64,000 nt of DNA from Halostella litorea (GCF_004785955.1 NZ_SJER01000009.1:1-64000); one strand, 5' to 3'. Shown: positions 1-8,539, numbered from the stretch's first letter. Notes: generated by a model not told the origin, from the sequence alone. Translations and numbers: made by a program.

Positions 1-15
1 AATTTGACGTCGTCT

Positions 16-903
16 TTACTGACCGGCTTCGGGTTCGGGCCCGTAGCGTGGCGTGCCGCACCGCTGACAGCCCCACATTGGCTGCCCGGTCCATTCGTCA
101 TCGGGGGCAGCCTCGAAATCGCGAAATCGATGCTTAGTCTCCCGATCACACTCCCGACACTCGAGGTGAGTTCTGTTTGGGTGCTCGCGTTGTGGCTGTT
201 CGGTATCGGTCTTGCCAACGGATTCCTGGAGCGCAATCGCCGGCACCAGCCAGAGGTCGTCGTCTGCGTCCTCACGTAGGCTTGCAAGACGCTCTTCGGA
301 GTGAACCCCACTCCCGGTTTCCTCGTAGAGGACCGTCGTGTGCTCGCCGTCGTGACAGGACTGCGTCGTCTCTGTCCACGCCGTCCGCTCACGAGCAGCC
401 GCGAGCAGCTGATTACCACATTCAGACGTGACCTGTGTCGCCGAGGGGAGCGAGGGCCACTGATCGACAAGCTGTGGGGCCGGTTCCTCGTCGAGATCAT
501 AGATTAGCTTGCAGTCATCGACTACTGGGTCATCATCTGCCCTCGCGAGGAGGGTGGCCGCAGCAGATCCCTTCCCGACGGCGCCGTAGAACGTCGACGC
601 CTCGACGAGCAGCTGGATAACGTGGAGGAGAGTCGTTTCGGCAGTCGATGTGTCCTGATCGTCGGCTGCTTCGAGATGGTTCGTGAGACAGAATCGGCAC
701 TTCGACTGGCCAGCGGGGATTGACGCTCCACAGGAAGCGCACTCGGTCTCATCTGCTGTCGGGCCATCTGGATAGTCCGTGTCGACGCCACCAGAGCGTT
801 GCCGCCGGGGCTCGCCACTACTACTGGCGAGTTGATCGTCGGGAACGTGGGTCGCTTCGCCGAGCGGTCGGAGGGCTTCGTAGTCGGCGTACTGGTCGGT
901 CAT
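16..903 (-). CDS. Zinc-ribbon protein, haloarchaeal plasmid type
   Basis: Acidic 295-residue protein of unknown function with two zinc-binding modules. The first is ECASCGA...CRFC, about residues 55-75, and the second is CREC...CQRCGTPRYG at the extreme C-terminus. The middle is helical and carries no motif I recognise. The ATG at 903 is chosen over the upstream in-frame codon because the residues between them are not conserved-looking and an ATG is available. Zinc-ribbon proteins of this layout are common on haloarchaeal plasmids and are usually left unnamed. The gene ends 15 bases from the window edge and is complete. A nucleic-acid or protein adaptor role would be a guess. Confidence 0.7.
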   Translation of the reverse strand: MTDQYADYEALRPLGEATHVPDDQLASSSGEPRRQRSGGVDTDYPDGPTADETECASCGASIPAGQSKCRFCLTNHLEAADDQDTSTAETTLLHVIQLLVEASTFYGAVGKGSAAATLLARADDDPVVDDCKLIYDLDEEPAPQLVDQWPSLPSATQVTSECGNQLLAAARERTAWTETTQSCHDGEHTTVLYEETGSGVHSEERLASLREDADDDLWLVPAIALQESVGKTDTEQPQREHPNRTHLECRECDRETKHRFRDFEAAPDDEWTGQPMWGCQRCGTPRYGPEPEAGQ

Positions 904-1003
904 AGAGTGATCTGGCCGTATCATGCTTCGTCTTCGGATTTAAACAATGGCTCTCACATCAATCAGCCTACAGACATACAAACGAAAATCAGCAGTGTGG
1001 GCG

Positions 1004-1930
1004 TTAGACAGCCAGTTCGTCCAGCGCATCGCGGTGGGTCCGCACGGTGACTACCGAGACGTTCGCAACGTCAGCGACGTCCGACTGGGTGAGCCACCGT
1101 CCGTCTTCGCGTCCGGCCTTGTACAGACAGGCTGCGGCGAACCCGGACGGCCGAACTCCCGTGGTTGCCCCGGTTGATTCCGATGCTTCTGCCAGCTGCC
1201 GAGCCCGCTGCCGGATTTGATCGGAGACGTCGAGCTCCGAGGCCAACTGCGGAACGAACGCACTGGGCGTCACCGGCTGGGCCGGCAGGCCAAGTTCCGT
1301 ATTCAGCGTCGTGTATGCGTTCGTCACCCGCGATTGCTCGACGCGCGCCGACTCGGTGATGTCGTCGAGCGTTCGCGGCCGCCCGTTACACCGACACGCG
1401 CCGTAGACACTCGCGGCGGCCATCGCCTCGATCGACCGGCCCTGCAGGAGGTCCTCGTTCTGAGCGCTACGGAATAGTTGGCAGGCCTGGTCACGGGTCG
1501 TCTCAGATAGTTCGAGCGCACTACTGATCCGGCGGACTTCACTAAGCCCGTGTGCGAGGTTGCGTTCAGCTTTCGACTGAAACCGCCCACGGGTCTGTTC
1601 ACGCCGCATCCGAGCGAGCCGCCGTCGCTTCTGTCCTGAGAGTTCGTTCCCGTTCGCATCGGTCCCGCGGCCGATCTCCGTCGATAACCCTCGATCGTGT
1701 CGTGCCGCCGTCAACGGAGCACCCGTGCGCTCCCGTTCGTCTACGTCGAACCCTCGCCACTCTGGCCCGTGGTCGATCCGCTGCTCGTCGATGACCAGGC
1801 CACAATCCTCGCAGATGGTTTCGACTGCGTTGGTGGTGACCCGGCCGTCGCACTCGGGACACTGGTTCGCACTCGATTCCGTTCGGACGTCTTCGTCAAA
1901 GCCAGTTTCGTAGATGTCTCTGGTTGCCAT
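1004..1930 (-). CDS. tfb: Transcription initiation factor IIB (TFB)
   Basis: Archaeal TFB bridges TBP at the TATA box and RNA polymerase. The 308-residue product has the N-terminal zinc ribbon (Cys24, Cys27, Cys40, Cys43, in CPEC and CEDCGLV). A B-finger/linker region follows (GPEWRGFD, then a basic stretch), then two cyclin-like repeats, about residues 110-200 and 205-300. The second repeat ends in a helix-turn-helix (QSDVADVANVSVVTVR). Length is normal for the family. The ATG at 1930 starts the usual MATRDIYE-type N-terminus; the open frame extends further upstream but the extension looks non-coding. Haloarchaea carry many TFB paralogues, often on plasmids, used for alternative promoter sets, so this copy may serve the element's own genes. 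Confidence 0.95.
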   Translation of the reverse strand: MATRDIYETGFDEDVRTESSANQCPECDGRVTTNAVETICEDCGLVIDEQRIDHGPEWRGFDVDERERTGAPLTAARHDRGLSTEIGRGTDANGNELSGQKRRRLARMRREQTRGRFQSKAERNLAHGLSEVRRISSALELSETTRDQACQLFRSAQNEDLLQGRSIEAMAAASVYGACRCNGRPRTLDDITESARVEQSRVTNAYTTLNTELGLPAQPVTPSAFVPQLASELDVSDQIRQRARQLAEASESTGATTGVRPSGFAAACLYKAGREDGRWLTQSDVADVANVSVVTVRTHRDALDELAV

Positions 1931-2025
1931 GGTTCTCACCGTGTTCAGGGAACTTGCCAGTACGGCAAGCCCCTCACCTATCGAGGGGTCAATAAACGCT
2001 ACGCGGTGTCGCACTCAATACTTCC

Positions 2026-2604
2026 TTAGAATTTCTTATCGCGACCGTCGTTGAATCCTTCCGAATCTAAGTACTGTCGTTCCTCGTCAGTGGTCGTGGC
2101 TTCTTCGTAGATTTCGTCCTCGCGTCGCCATTTCAGCCATCGGTACCACAGTCCGCTTAGTTTCGCTTCTGACTTCAGGTCATGCCGCTTGACGGCGAGT
2201 TCTTCAAATCTGTCTCGAAGCCATTCCTTGTCCCGATTTCCGTCCTTCAAATCGAGCTCGATGAAATCTTTAATCTCGTCGTGAAGCTCTTGGTAACTCC
2301 GACCCATGTCGTGGAGCTTTTCTGCGCGCTGCCCCGGCTTCCGGTTTGCTTTTGCGAGTGAAATAGTGCCTACGAGGAGGGAGAGCGAAACCATGCTCCA
2401 GAGTGGGATGGTTCGCCAGGCTAATCCATAGGTGAGGATTGCGCCCATGATCGCGGTGAGGACTGCTGAACCGACGTCGATCCAGCCCCAAAAACTGGCG
2501 GCTGTATAGAATCGTTTGAAGTTCCAGAGGTTGCTATTCTGTTCCTCTAATGCCCGATTGTAGATCCGGTTACGGAAATCGAGATCAACGTCATCGTCAT
2601 CCAT
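2026..2604 (-). CDS. Two-TM SLATT-like membrane protein, probable CBASS effector
   Basis: The 192-residue protein has a short acidic N-terminus, two adjacent hydrophobic helices (about residues 36-58 and 63-83) and a long cytosolic helical tail (KLHDMGRSYQELHDEIKDF onward). This matches the SLATT layout: two transmembrane helices plus a cytosolic helical part. SLATT proteins are established companions of SMODS/CD-NTase enzymes and are thought to form pores when the cyclic-nucleotide signal is made. The gene is the last of a five-gene operon and starts 22 bases after the CD-NTase-like gene ends, which fits an effector. The fold is inferred from topology and context. Confidence 0.7.
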   Translation of the reverse strand: MDDDDVDLDFRNRIYNRALEEQNSNLWNFKRFYTAASFWGWIDVGSAVLTAIMGAILTYGLAWRTIPLWSMVSLSLLVGTISLAKANRKPGQRAEKLHDMGRSYQELHDEIKDFIELDLKDGNRDKEWLRDRFEELAVKRHDLKSEAKLSGLWYRWLKWRREDEIYEEATTTDEERQYLDSEGFNDGRDKKF

Positions 2605-2626
2605 CCAGCATCACCTTCGTTGTTGT

Positions 2627-3709
2627 CTAGCTGAAGTCGTCTCCGTGGACGTCTTGCAGCTTTTCTTTCGCCTCCTCGGTCTTTCCTTCTTCTTGAAGCT
2701 GCTTCGCCTCTTCTAGTTTCTTCTTGGCCGACTTCGCTTTTTTCGCGGCTTCTCGACGCTCGCTACGGCTCATTCCCTGGTCGACCCGTTCATCATAGAC
2801 GGGCTCCTTTGTCTGGCTCTTGACCCGGTTGGGCAGGGTCTGGACAAATTCACGGGTCATTTCCTGGTAGGTGTCCGGGACCGGTTCACCGCGGCGGGCC
2901 TTCTCCTCGAAGTAATTGTAGACCATCGTCTCCATGTGGAATGAGCGCACGGGGACGTTGGTGGTCTCGGCCCATTTTTTCATTGTTCGGGTTAGCCCGG
3001 AGACTTTCCCATTGTGTGCTTGGTCCCGAGCATCGAACATCTGCTTGTACTTGCGGGGATTGGTGCCCTGCCACGACTGCCCGCCATGCGTATCCGGAAT
3101 GGCATAACCATCGCTTGCGTCGGTGAACAGGCCGAACATCCCCCGTGGATGGTCCGCATGGGGCACCTCACTATAGTGAAAGGCCGGTGCGATCTCGATG
3201 GTCGAATCATGGTACTTGACCTGGACGACGTTCTGATCGACCTTCACCTCGGTCTGTGAGAACCGGGGGTCGTTCTCGATACGCCGCTTGATAGCATTCA
3301 GACAGTTGCGTGGTCCATTTTCCTGTTCGATCCATTGCCGGTGTTCGTCAGCATCGAGAACGATCATCACGTCAGCGTCCGAATCCTCGCTCAAGGGAGC
3401 CGTCATTGTGCCCCGCGTGTAGGACCCGATTAGTTGGCTGTCCTCTATCTCCATGTCCTCGCTCAGAATATCGACGAGCACGTCGCGCCGATCAGAGATC
3501 GTCTCTGTCTGACGGTCAGTGATCTCGGTTTCCTCGACGTGATCCTCGTAACAATCCTCGACTTCGTCCTTCTCCGGTTCCTCTTTGGACTCCGGTTCGG
3601 GATCGCCGGAAATGGCGTCATGGAGTGCTTGGCCAGCTCCGCCGGTGTCTCCAGGTTCGCGGCCGCTATGTGAGTACGTCTGTCCGGTGGAATTGTAGCC
3701 GCCCCCCAT
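2627..3709 (-). CDS. CD-NTase (cGAS/DncV-like nucleotidyltransferase)
   Basis: The protein has 360 residues. A nucleotidyltransferase core begins near residue 65. It shows the helical GS motif GSYTRGT (Gly95-Ser96), the metal-binding pair Asp111-x-Asp113 (SDADVMIVL) and a third acid, Glu172, in IEIAPAF, the usual CD-NTase pattern. The first 60 residues are low-complexity and acidic, and the C-terminus (about 305-355) is a highly charged Lys/Glu helix. Members make cyclic di- or trinucleotides after phage infection. The ATG directly abuts the upstream stop (TAA at 3712-3710), so translation is probably coupled. With the SLATT gene it makes the core of a CBASS-like module. The nucleotide product cannot be read from sequence. 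Confidence 0.8.
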   Translation of the reverse strand: MGGGYNSTGQTYSHSGREPGDTGGAGQALHDAISGDPEPESKEEPEKDEVEDCYEDHVEETEITDRQTETISDRRDVLVDILSEDMEIEDSQLIGSYTRGTMTAPLSEDSDADVMIVLDADEHRQWIEQENGPRNCLNAIKRRIENDPRFSQTEVKVDQNVVQVKYHDSTIEIAPAFHYSEVPHADHPRGMFGLFTDASDGYAIPDTHGGQSWQGTNPRKYKQMFDARDQAHNGKVSGLTRTMKKWAETTNVPVRSFHMETMVYNYFEEKARRGEPVPDTYQEMTREFVQTLPNRVKSQTKEPVYDERVDQGMSRSERREAAKKAKSAKKKLEEAKQLQEEGKTEEAKEKLQDVHGDDFS

Positions 3710-4555
3710 TTATGCCGTCACCTCCTCACTGCTCGACCAGGCCATAATCGGCATCTGTCCACGTCCGAGCGCACCATTGATGTTGGCCTCCATCTGTGTG
3801 TAGCGTTCCTGTGATTGTTTGTAGGGAATGTCGCGGAGCTGGACTTCGTCAATCCAGCGTTGGCCTGCAGCGGCCACGATCTGTGGTGGAAGCTGTTCCA
3901 GTCGATGCGTGGCTTGCAGGCCGATAAGCATCACTTGAAGATCGGGTGCTTCGGAGACGACGGTTCGCAGATCCTCTTGGAGCTGGTAGAACCCGATGTT
4001 CGCCGTAAAGTACTGCGTACCGTAGAACACGCAATATCGGGCCCCGAGATACTGAAAGACCTGGTAGCAGAGCCGGCGCTCATGCGGCGTCTCACCTTTC
4101 AGCAGAGGAATGATCCGGGTTTTAGCGCCGTAGAGATTGCTGGCCATCCAGATCGTTCCTTTGAGGCATTGGAGCACGTGCTTTCGCCGAAGCAGCGGGT
4201 CGTTCTCCTTGTAAACGGGGTAGTCGCACGGGATGTGAAAGTCCGGTTGGAATTGCTGGATCAACGCGAGTTCGTCGTCCCATCCGAGGTCGGAGAGCAG
4301 GCGGTCGTTGATCGTCGTGGTCGTAATGACAGTGACACGCTCTCCGAAATAGGACTCAGCTGTTTCTCCCTTGTTGACTAACGTTTTTACAGCGGTTATC
4401 CGAAGCAGCACTGTCAACTGGCGGGGGTGGTCATTGTGGAAGCGATCGTGGGCTTCCTGTCGTTCGATGAGTAAGACAGGCCCAGTTGGTGCTTCGTCTG
4501 TCGATGCGATGTTGAATCCCTGGTGATTTTCAGTGGGGATCTGGTGTTGTGTCAT
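3710..4555 (-). CDS. Unknown protein with possible TGT-like TIM-barrel pattern
   Basis: The 281-residue protein sits in the CBASS-like operon directly before the CD-NTase. I do not recognise it with certainty. Several strand-end motifs recall tRNA-guanine transglycosylase (TGT/DpdA) barrels: FHIPCDYPVY near residue 102, a conserved-looking RIIPLLKG strand, a GARYCVFYGTQYF strand and a late VMLIGLQA strand followed by AAGQRWIDEV. Type IV CBASS operons, many of them archaeal, are known to carry a TGT-like protein (Cap10) along with QueC-like and OGG-like genes. No QueC-like or OGG-like partner is visible here. The similarity is a judgement by eye; a wholly different fold is possible. The Cys-rich zinc site of true TGTs is not evident. 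Confidence 0.4.
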   Translation of the reverse strand: MTQHQIPTENHQGFNIASTDEAPTGPVLLIERQEAHDRFHNDHPRQLTVLLRITAVKTLVNKGETAESYFGERVTVITTTTINDRLLSDLGWDDELALIQQFQPDFHIPCDYPVYKENDPLLRRKHVLQCLKGTIWMASNLYGAKTRIIPLLKGETPHERRLCYQVFQYLGARYCVFYGTQYFTANIGFYQLQEDLRTVVSEAPDLQVMLIGLQATHRLEQLPPQIVAAAGQRWIDEVQLRDIPYKQSQERYTQMEANINGALGRGQMPIMAWSSSEEVTA

Positions 4556-4563
4556 TGGTTAGA

Positions 4564-5277
4564 TCACTCTCCGAGGAGCGTCGTCTGATAATGCGGGTCG
4601 ATGAACCGAGAGAGGACGTTGTCCGCAACGTACTGTAACGCCTCTACCTGTTCCCGCATGGTCAGCGATTGTTCATACAGGATAACGATGCCGCGTTTAT
4701 CGAACCCGACCGTGATTTCAGTACCCTCGTTTGGCAGCTTTACCTTGACCTTGGAGACGGGTTCGCCTTCGTACCGGTCCCAGAAGTCCGTGGCTTTCAG
4801 GCTGCGCCGGTCTCGGCCTGAGATTTGCTCTGGCTCTGAGGTCTGCGTCGGGTTGAGGTCTGCTTTGACAATGTCCGGCGCCTGTTCGATGATCTGCTGG
4901 AGCGTGCTTTCTTCGAAGTTGAGGGTTTCGAGGGAGTAGCCGGGGACGAAATTGGTCTCAAGGAACTCTTGGAGTTCGTTTTCGACTTCCTTGTTGCAGT
5001 TACCGATGGCAACGAAGTCACCGCCTAGGAACACAACGGGGTGTTTCTCTAGGATCTTCGTTTCGTGTTCACCACCTAGCGTTTCGTATTCAAACTCTCG
5101 TTCAATCGCGTACTCGAACCAGAAGACGTCAGTCGCTACGCTGTCTAACGTCTCTGGAAGTGTTCCCCGGCCTAAGTCCGCGTTTGATTCTCGGGCTGAG
5201 AGCTGTGCAACTCGATCCTCGACGTCGTCCGTATCGAGATCGTCGTGGGGTGTTGGTATCAATTTGTAACTAGGCAT
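4564..5277 (-). CDS. Unknown acidic protein of the CBASS-like operon
   Basis: This 237-residue soluble protein has no motif I can name. It reads as alternating strands and helices with a beta-rich middle (VFWFEYAIEREFEYETLGG, then HPVVFLGGDFVAIGN) and a C-terminal mixed domain (ITVGFDKRGIVILYEQ). No transmembrane helix or signal peptide is seen. The ATG at 5277 is preferred because its ATGCCTAG overlaps the end of the upstream ATPase gene, a typical translational-coupling junction; an upstream in-frame start exists inside that gene. The gap to the next gene is 8 bases. Its place between the ATPase-wHTH and the TGT-like gene suggests an obligate partner of the operon. Confidence 0.6.
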   Translation of the reverse strand: MPSYKLIPTPHDDLDTDDVEDRVAQLSARESNADLGRGTLPETLDSVATDVFWFEYAIEREFEYETLGGEHETKILEKHPVVFLGGDFVAIGNCNKEVENELQEFLETNFVPGYSLETLNFEESTLQQIIEQAPDIVKADLNPTQTSEPEQISGRDRRSLKATDFWDRYEGEPVSKVKVKLPNEGTEITVGFDKRGIVILYEQSLTMREQVEALQYVADNVLSRFIDPHYQTTLLGE

Positions 5278-6382
5278 GGAATTCGCCCTCCTGCGCAATG
5301 CGGCGCTGCACTAAGGGTTTCACTGGGGCAGCCACCCGGTAAAACACGGACCGACCAGACTTCTCTTTCTCTAACAACGAATCATCGAAGAGATTCTGGA
5401 GATGGTACGAGATTGTGGACTTGTCCCGATCTAGGAGTTCGACCAATTCCGAAGGTCGACGTCCCTGCGGATGCCGGGCCAACAGCACATGTTTGAGGAT
5501 TAGCACCTGTTTTTCCGATAACTCGTAGATACGTTCCGCTGCACCGTCTAGGTGGAGCGTCCGTGCAGCTGCATCAACTGCACCAACGTCACTAAGCTCC
5601 AGGTCGTTGAGAAAGGTCTCTTTTAGTGTTTCACGGAGGAGTTGATGGAACAGGCCGGGAATACCAGAACTGCACTCGTAGATACGCTGGTACAGATCTG
5701 TGGATACTTCGATTGGGGCTGTACTGAACGCCTGCATCGTCGCATCCAATGCCGCGATCGTGGTCGATTCATCTAGCGGTGAAAGCTCCACCACCTGTGA
5801 GACCGTGAGCGTGTCGTTGATCTCGTCTTTCACCATATTCCATCGTTCAGGCGTCCATGTCGTCACGACGAACACATCTGCAATGCGGCTACTAATCGTT
5901 CCCAGCGAATGCTCAATCCGCTTATCCTCCTCGCAATCATCTAATAGGATGATGGCCTTCTCCAAGTCGCTGAGTTCAGCAAGAACACCGTCCCAATATG
6001 GTTCGCTCTCCTCTGTATCCTCCTTGAATTGGGCCGCGGAATACTCTCGGGACGGTAATCCGGTTTCTAGCTGGTCCAGCATATGCTGGATAGTCGCAAG
6101 AAGCTGGGTTTTCCCGATACCGGTTACTCCGACAATAGGGATATGATGAGGTCCCTCTCGTCGAGAGAAAAACCCGAGGAACTCAGCGATCTCCTCAAGC
6201 TGAGCGTCGTGGTTGGGTGCGTTTTCCGGTTGCTCCCGGAAATACTGTGACACGAACCCTTCTGTCACACGGTCGGGGCGGATATCTTGGTCCTGTAGCC
6301 AGGCCTCGTAGTTGCTGATATCGCCCTGTTGCCCGCGTGCAAATGCTTCTTCGAATCGATGCTGCTTATCGGAATCAACCAT
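5270..6382 (-). CDS. STAND/Orc-like P-loop ATPase with C-terminal winged helix
   Basis: The 370-residue protein has a P-loop at about residues 84-93 (VGVTGIGKTQ), a Walker B strand AIILLDDCEE near 150, and a sensor-like strand VFVVTTW. A helical lid follows, then a C-terminal winged helix (about 290-360, including RPSELVELLDRDKSTISYHL) of MarR/ArsR type. This order is that of haloarchaeal ATPase-wHTH regulators and of STAND sensors. It is the first gene of the five-gene operon, so it may sense infection or regulate the operon, or both. Start is the ATG at 6382, the only sensible one before the upstream promoter-like sequence. Confidence 0.7.
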   Translation of the reverse strand: MVDSDKQHRFEEAFARGQQGDISNYEAWLQDQDIRPDRVTEGFVSQYFREQPENAPNHDAQLEEIAEFLGFFSRREGPHHIPIVGVTGIGKTQLLATIQHMLDQLETGLPSREYSAAQFKEDTEESEPYWDGVLAELSDLEKAIILLDDCEEDKRIEHSLGTISSRIADVFVVTTWTPERWNMVKDEINDTLTVSQVVELSPLDESTTIAALDATMQAFSTAPIEVSTDLYQRIYECSSGIPGLFHQLLRETLKETFLNDLELSDVGAVDAAARTLHLDGAAERIYELSEKQVLILKHVLLARHPQGRRPSELVELLDRDKSTISYHLQNLFDDSLLEKEKSGRSVFYRVAAPVKPLVQRRIAQEGEFHA

Positions 6383-6430
6383 GGATTTCGTACAGTACCC
6401 CTTCTATTCAAACTGTCGTACTCTCCCCAA

Positions 6431-6440
6431 AGTAATAAAA
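6431..6440 (-). promoter_or_regulatory. Candidate TATA box for the CBASS-like operon
   Basis: On the minus strand the sequence TTTTATTACT lies about 50 bases before the ATG at 6382 and is the only AT-rich TATA-like element in an otherwise mixed region. A start about 26 bases downstream would leave a leader of roughly 25 bases. Evidence is position and composition only. Confidence 0.35.
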
Positions 6441-6645
6441 CACTAGGGTCAGTAACACGTCTAATCACAGCTCATTCCGCAAACACACCACATCACAGAC
6501 CCAATTTCGCACGGCAGGGGCGATTCACCCCACGGTTGTGGCTGCGCGCGCAGCGACCGCAGGGAGCGAGCACGGAGCGGAGGGTGGGGCGGCGGGGTCA
6601 GGGCCGGTCCGGCACACAGCAAAAAAAGAAGGCTGGGCTAACTGG

Positions 6646-7512
6646 CTATTTTTCCCACCACCGACCGCGCTCTGGGAATTCGATCCTCGACCAGCCCGTG
6701 ATCGCGAGACTGCACCGGCCCTGGTACCAGTTCTTCTTGACCGCTCTGAATCTGACCGTCTGCCCCTCTCGAACCACCGTTTTCCCGCTCTTCTCCCAGA
6801 CCGTGAATTTCGTGCGCCCGCTCTCGTCTTCGATGAGCCCGACTTGTTGAATTGAGTTGTCACTTGGAGCCCAGAGCTCAGTGATTTCACCCTGGACCGT
6901 CACTTCCCCGACGGGCACGTCCGGCACATCCGCGATGGGCACGATTGCACCGGGGACCGCCTTCTGCTCCTCCAACGTCTCCAGCACCGCCTTCGTCACG
7001 TCCTCTCCGCGCTGCACCTTCTCGGCCAACTGCTTCGCGACGACTGCTCTCGACCAGCCGCCCTGCACTTCGTCGCAGATCCGCATCGCCTGCTTGTTCA
7101 CCGCTGCGAGTTCGTCTTGCGTCAGTTTCTCCCGTGGATCCGTGCGCTCCACCGGTTCGGGCTCATCCAGGCCACACTGCTCGACGACGACCTCCCGCGT
7201 CCGCTTCGCGCGTCCCTCCTGTTGACTGAGTTCCGCCTGGGCACTGATGTGCTCCAGCTCGGCTTCCCGGGCCTCGATTCGCTCCTCCTGTTCGAGAGTC
7301 TTCCCGAACATGTGATCCGGGCCTTCCTTGACCCGCGCATCTGGGTGGTTGGAATCGACTTTCGCCTGCACTTCCATGTCGACCGTCGCCCGGAACTCCG
7401 GGGTCTCGTCGACGACTTCGAACCCATCCTCGTCGACCTCAACTTCATCGTGTTTCTCGAAAGCCTGTTCATCGACCGAAACTACTTCACTGGAGACGTT
7501 CTTACTTGACAT
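6646..7512 (-). CDS. OB-fold single-strand DNA-binding (RPA-like) protein
   Basis: The 288-residue protein has an acidic, coiled N-terminal half. The C-terminal half reads as one OB-fold (about residues 195-285): VGEVTVQGEITELW, then IQQVGLIEDESGRTKFTVWEKSG, then VREGQTVRFRAVKK and YQGRCSLAITGWS. That strand order is the classic RPA/SSB OB pattern. Haloarchaeal plasmids often carry such RPA-like proteins of about this length, thought to bind single-stranded DNA in replication or transfer. The gene stands alone. Downstream on the same strand is the promoter area of the CBASS-like operon, and upstream is a GC-rich hairpin region. Confidence 0.65.
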   Translation of the reverse strand: MSSKNVSSEVVSVDEQAFEKHDEVEVDEDGFEVVDETPEFRATVDMEVQAKVDSNHPDARVKEGPDHMFGKTLEQEERIEAREAELEHISAQAELSQQEGRAKRTREVVVEQCGLDEPEPVERTDPREKLTQDELAAVNKQAMRICDEVQGGWSRAVVAKQLAEKVQRGEDVTKAVLETLEEQKAVPGAIVPIADVPDVPVGEVTVQGEITELWAPSDNSIQQVGLIEDESGRTKFTVWEKSGKTVVREGQTVRFRAVKKNWYQGRCSLAITGWSRIEFPERGRWWEK

Positions 7513-8178
7513 TGGAACTCACTGGTTCCTGAAGGCGCTCACGCGCCCGACACCGCGATGCTACAACATCGCGGATTTCCTCGACGACAACAACCGACAG
7601 AACCATCTGCGCGCTCTCGCTCGCGCCTTCGCGAGCGCCCTGTGGGCGCGAGCGAGAGCGCGCCCGAGGCGGACGATCATCCAGCACCGCGCACCGACCC
7701 GCCCGGAGCGAGCGGCCAGCGGGATATGCCCGCTCGTGTCCGGCCCGATGTGCGGGTCCGTGTCCAGGGCGACTGTCGCCGAGAACGCGCGCCGCAGTGT
7801 GGCGCGCGACAGCGCAGGCGGCACAAAGCGCTGGAACGCGAAAGCCCGCAAGGGGCGCAACCGACGGGGATACCCGCTGGCGCCGAGGGCACATCCATTT
7901 TAGCCCGGAACGGGCGCGGGCGGTGCGGAGAGCGCCCGCACGCCCGGAATGGTCGGTCGCGAGCGACGCGGAGGGCGGAACGCGGCGAGCGGGGCGGGCC
8001 ATAACGGACACACCAGTCTAGCCGGCCGCGACACTCGGCGATCCAGCTACCGTCCTGGTGGACTCAGAAAGGGCGAGGCCGCCTCGGCCGTCCCCCGACC
8101 CCGCAAGCACCGCAGGCACGAGGCGCGCAGCGGTGGTCGCGGGATGCCGAGCGGCCGAGGGCTTTCAGAAACTGTATT
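7513..8178. other. GC-rich gene-poor stretch of about 670 bases
   Basis: Open frames run through this stretch on all strands, but only because GC content is extreme and stops are rare. Their products are rich in Arg, Pro and Ala and lack the acidic bias of every real gene here, so I call none. It contains the 19-bp inverted repeat at 7609-7663 and many short GC-rich self-complementary runs. It could be a replication or transfer origin, or simply a degenerate intergenic region. Confidence 0.5.
7609..7663. repeat. Perfect 19-bp inverted repeat with 17-nt spacer
   Basis: Arm 7609-7627 (GCGCGCTCTCGCTCGCGCC) is the exact reverse complement of 7645-7663. The spacer 7628-7644 is itself GC-rich. The hairpin would be very stable. 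It lies about 100 bases upstream of the OB-fold gene. It could be a single-strand origin, a nick-site hairpin or a terminator; haloarchaeal terminators are usually T-rich, and there is no T-run here. Confidence 0.85.
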
Positions 8179-8508
8179 TCAATCGTCGTGCTGCGCGTTC
8201 AATTCTGTCAGGAACTGGCCGGCTGCTGTCCCGATACGAACACCGTCGACGTTACGCATCTCGAGGTCATGCGTGGCAGTCCGAAAGGGGTGGTGGTCGA
8301 CGAGAACGCGATGGATAACAGTTCGGACGGGGCCGGTCCCGTACCTATCGACGACAGTAGCCATCATCTCGTCGAGATGTGCGTCCCGGTGCTCCGTCCG
8401 GGGATGCTGTGCGCGCTCGAGGATGAGTTCGACCACGTCATCAACTGATGCGTGCTCGGGATTCTTGGTTCGTTCACAAACGTCGTAGAGAGCGTCGTTA
8501 TCGGGCAT
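8179..8508 (-). CDS. Small conserved-looking haloarchaeal protein
   Basis: The 109-residue, acidic, mostly helical protein starts at the ATG at 8508. No catalytic motif is recognised. The first half (ERTKNPEHASVDDVVELILE) and the His-rich middle (HRVLVDHHPF) look ordered. It lies upstream of the PIN/RHH pair on neither transcript direction boundary I can define; a gap of 31 bases separates it from the PIN gene end. Amino-acid composition supports it being real. Confidence 0.5.
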   Translation of the reverse strand: MPDNDALYDVCERTKNPEHASVDDVVELILERAQHPRTEHRDAHLDEMMATVVDRYGTGPVRTVIHRVLVDHHPFRTATHDLEMRNVDGVRIGTAAGQFLTELNAQHDD

Positions 8509-8539
8509 TCCAAATCACTTCGAAGGATCCTCCACGGTG

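Noticed and set aside
7502-8011. Long open frames on both strands of the GC-rich stretch
   Set aside because: Products are Arg/Pro/Ala-rich and lack the acidic bias seen in all real genes here. They are open only because stops are rare in GC-rich DNA.
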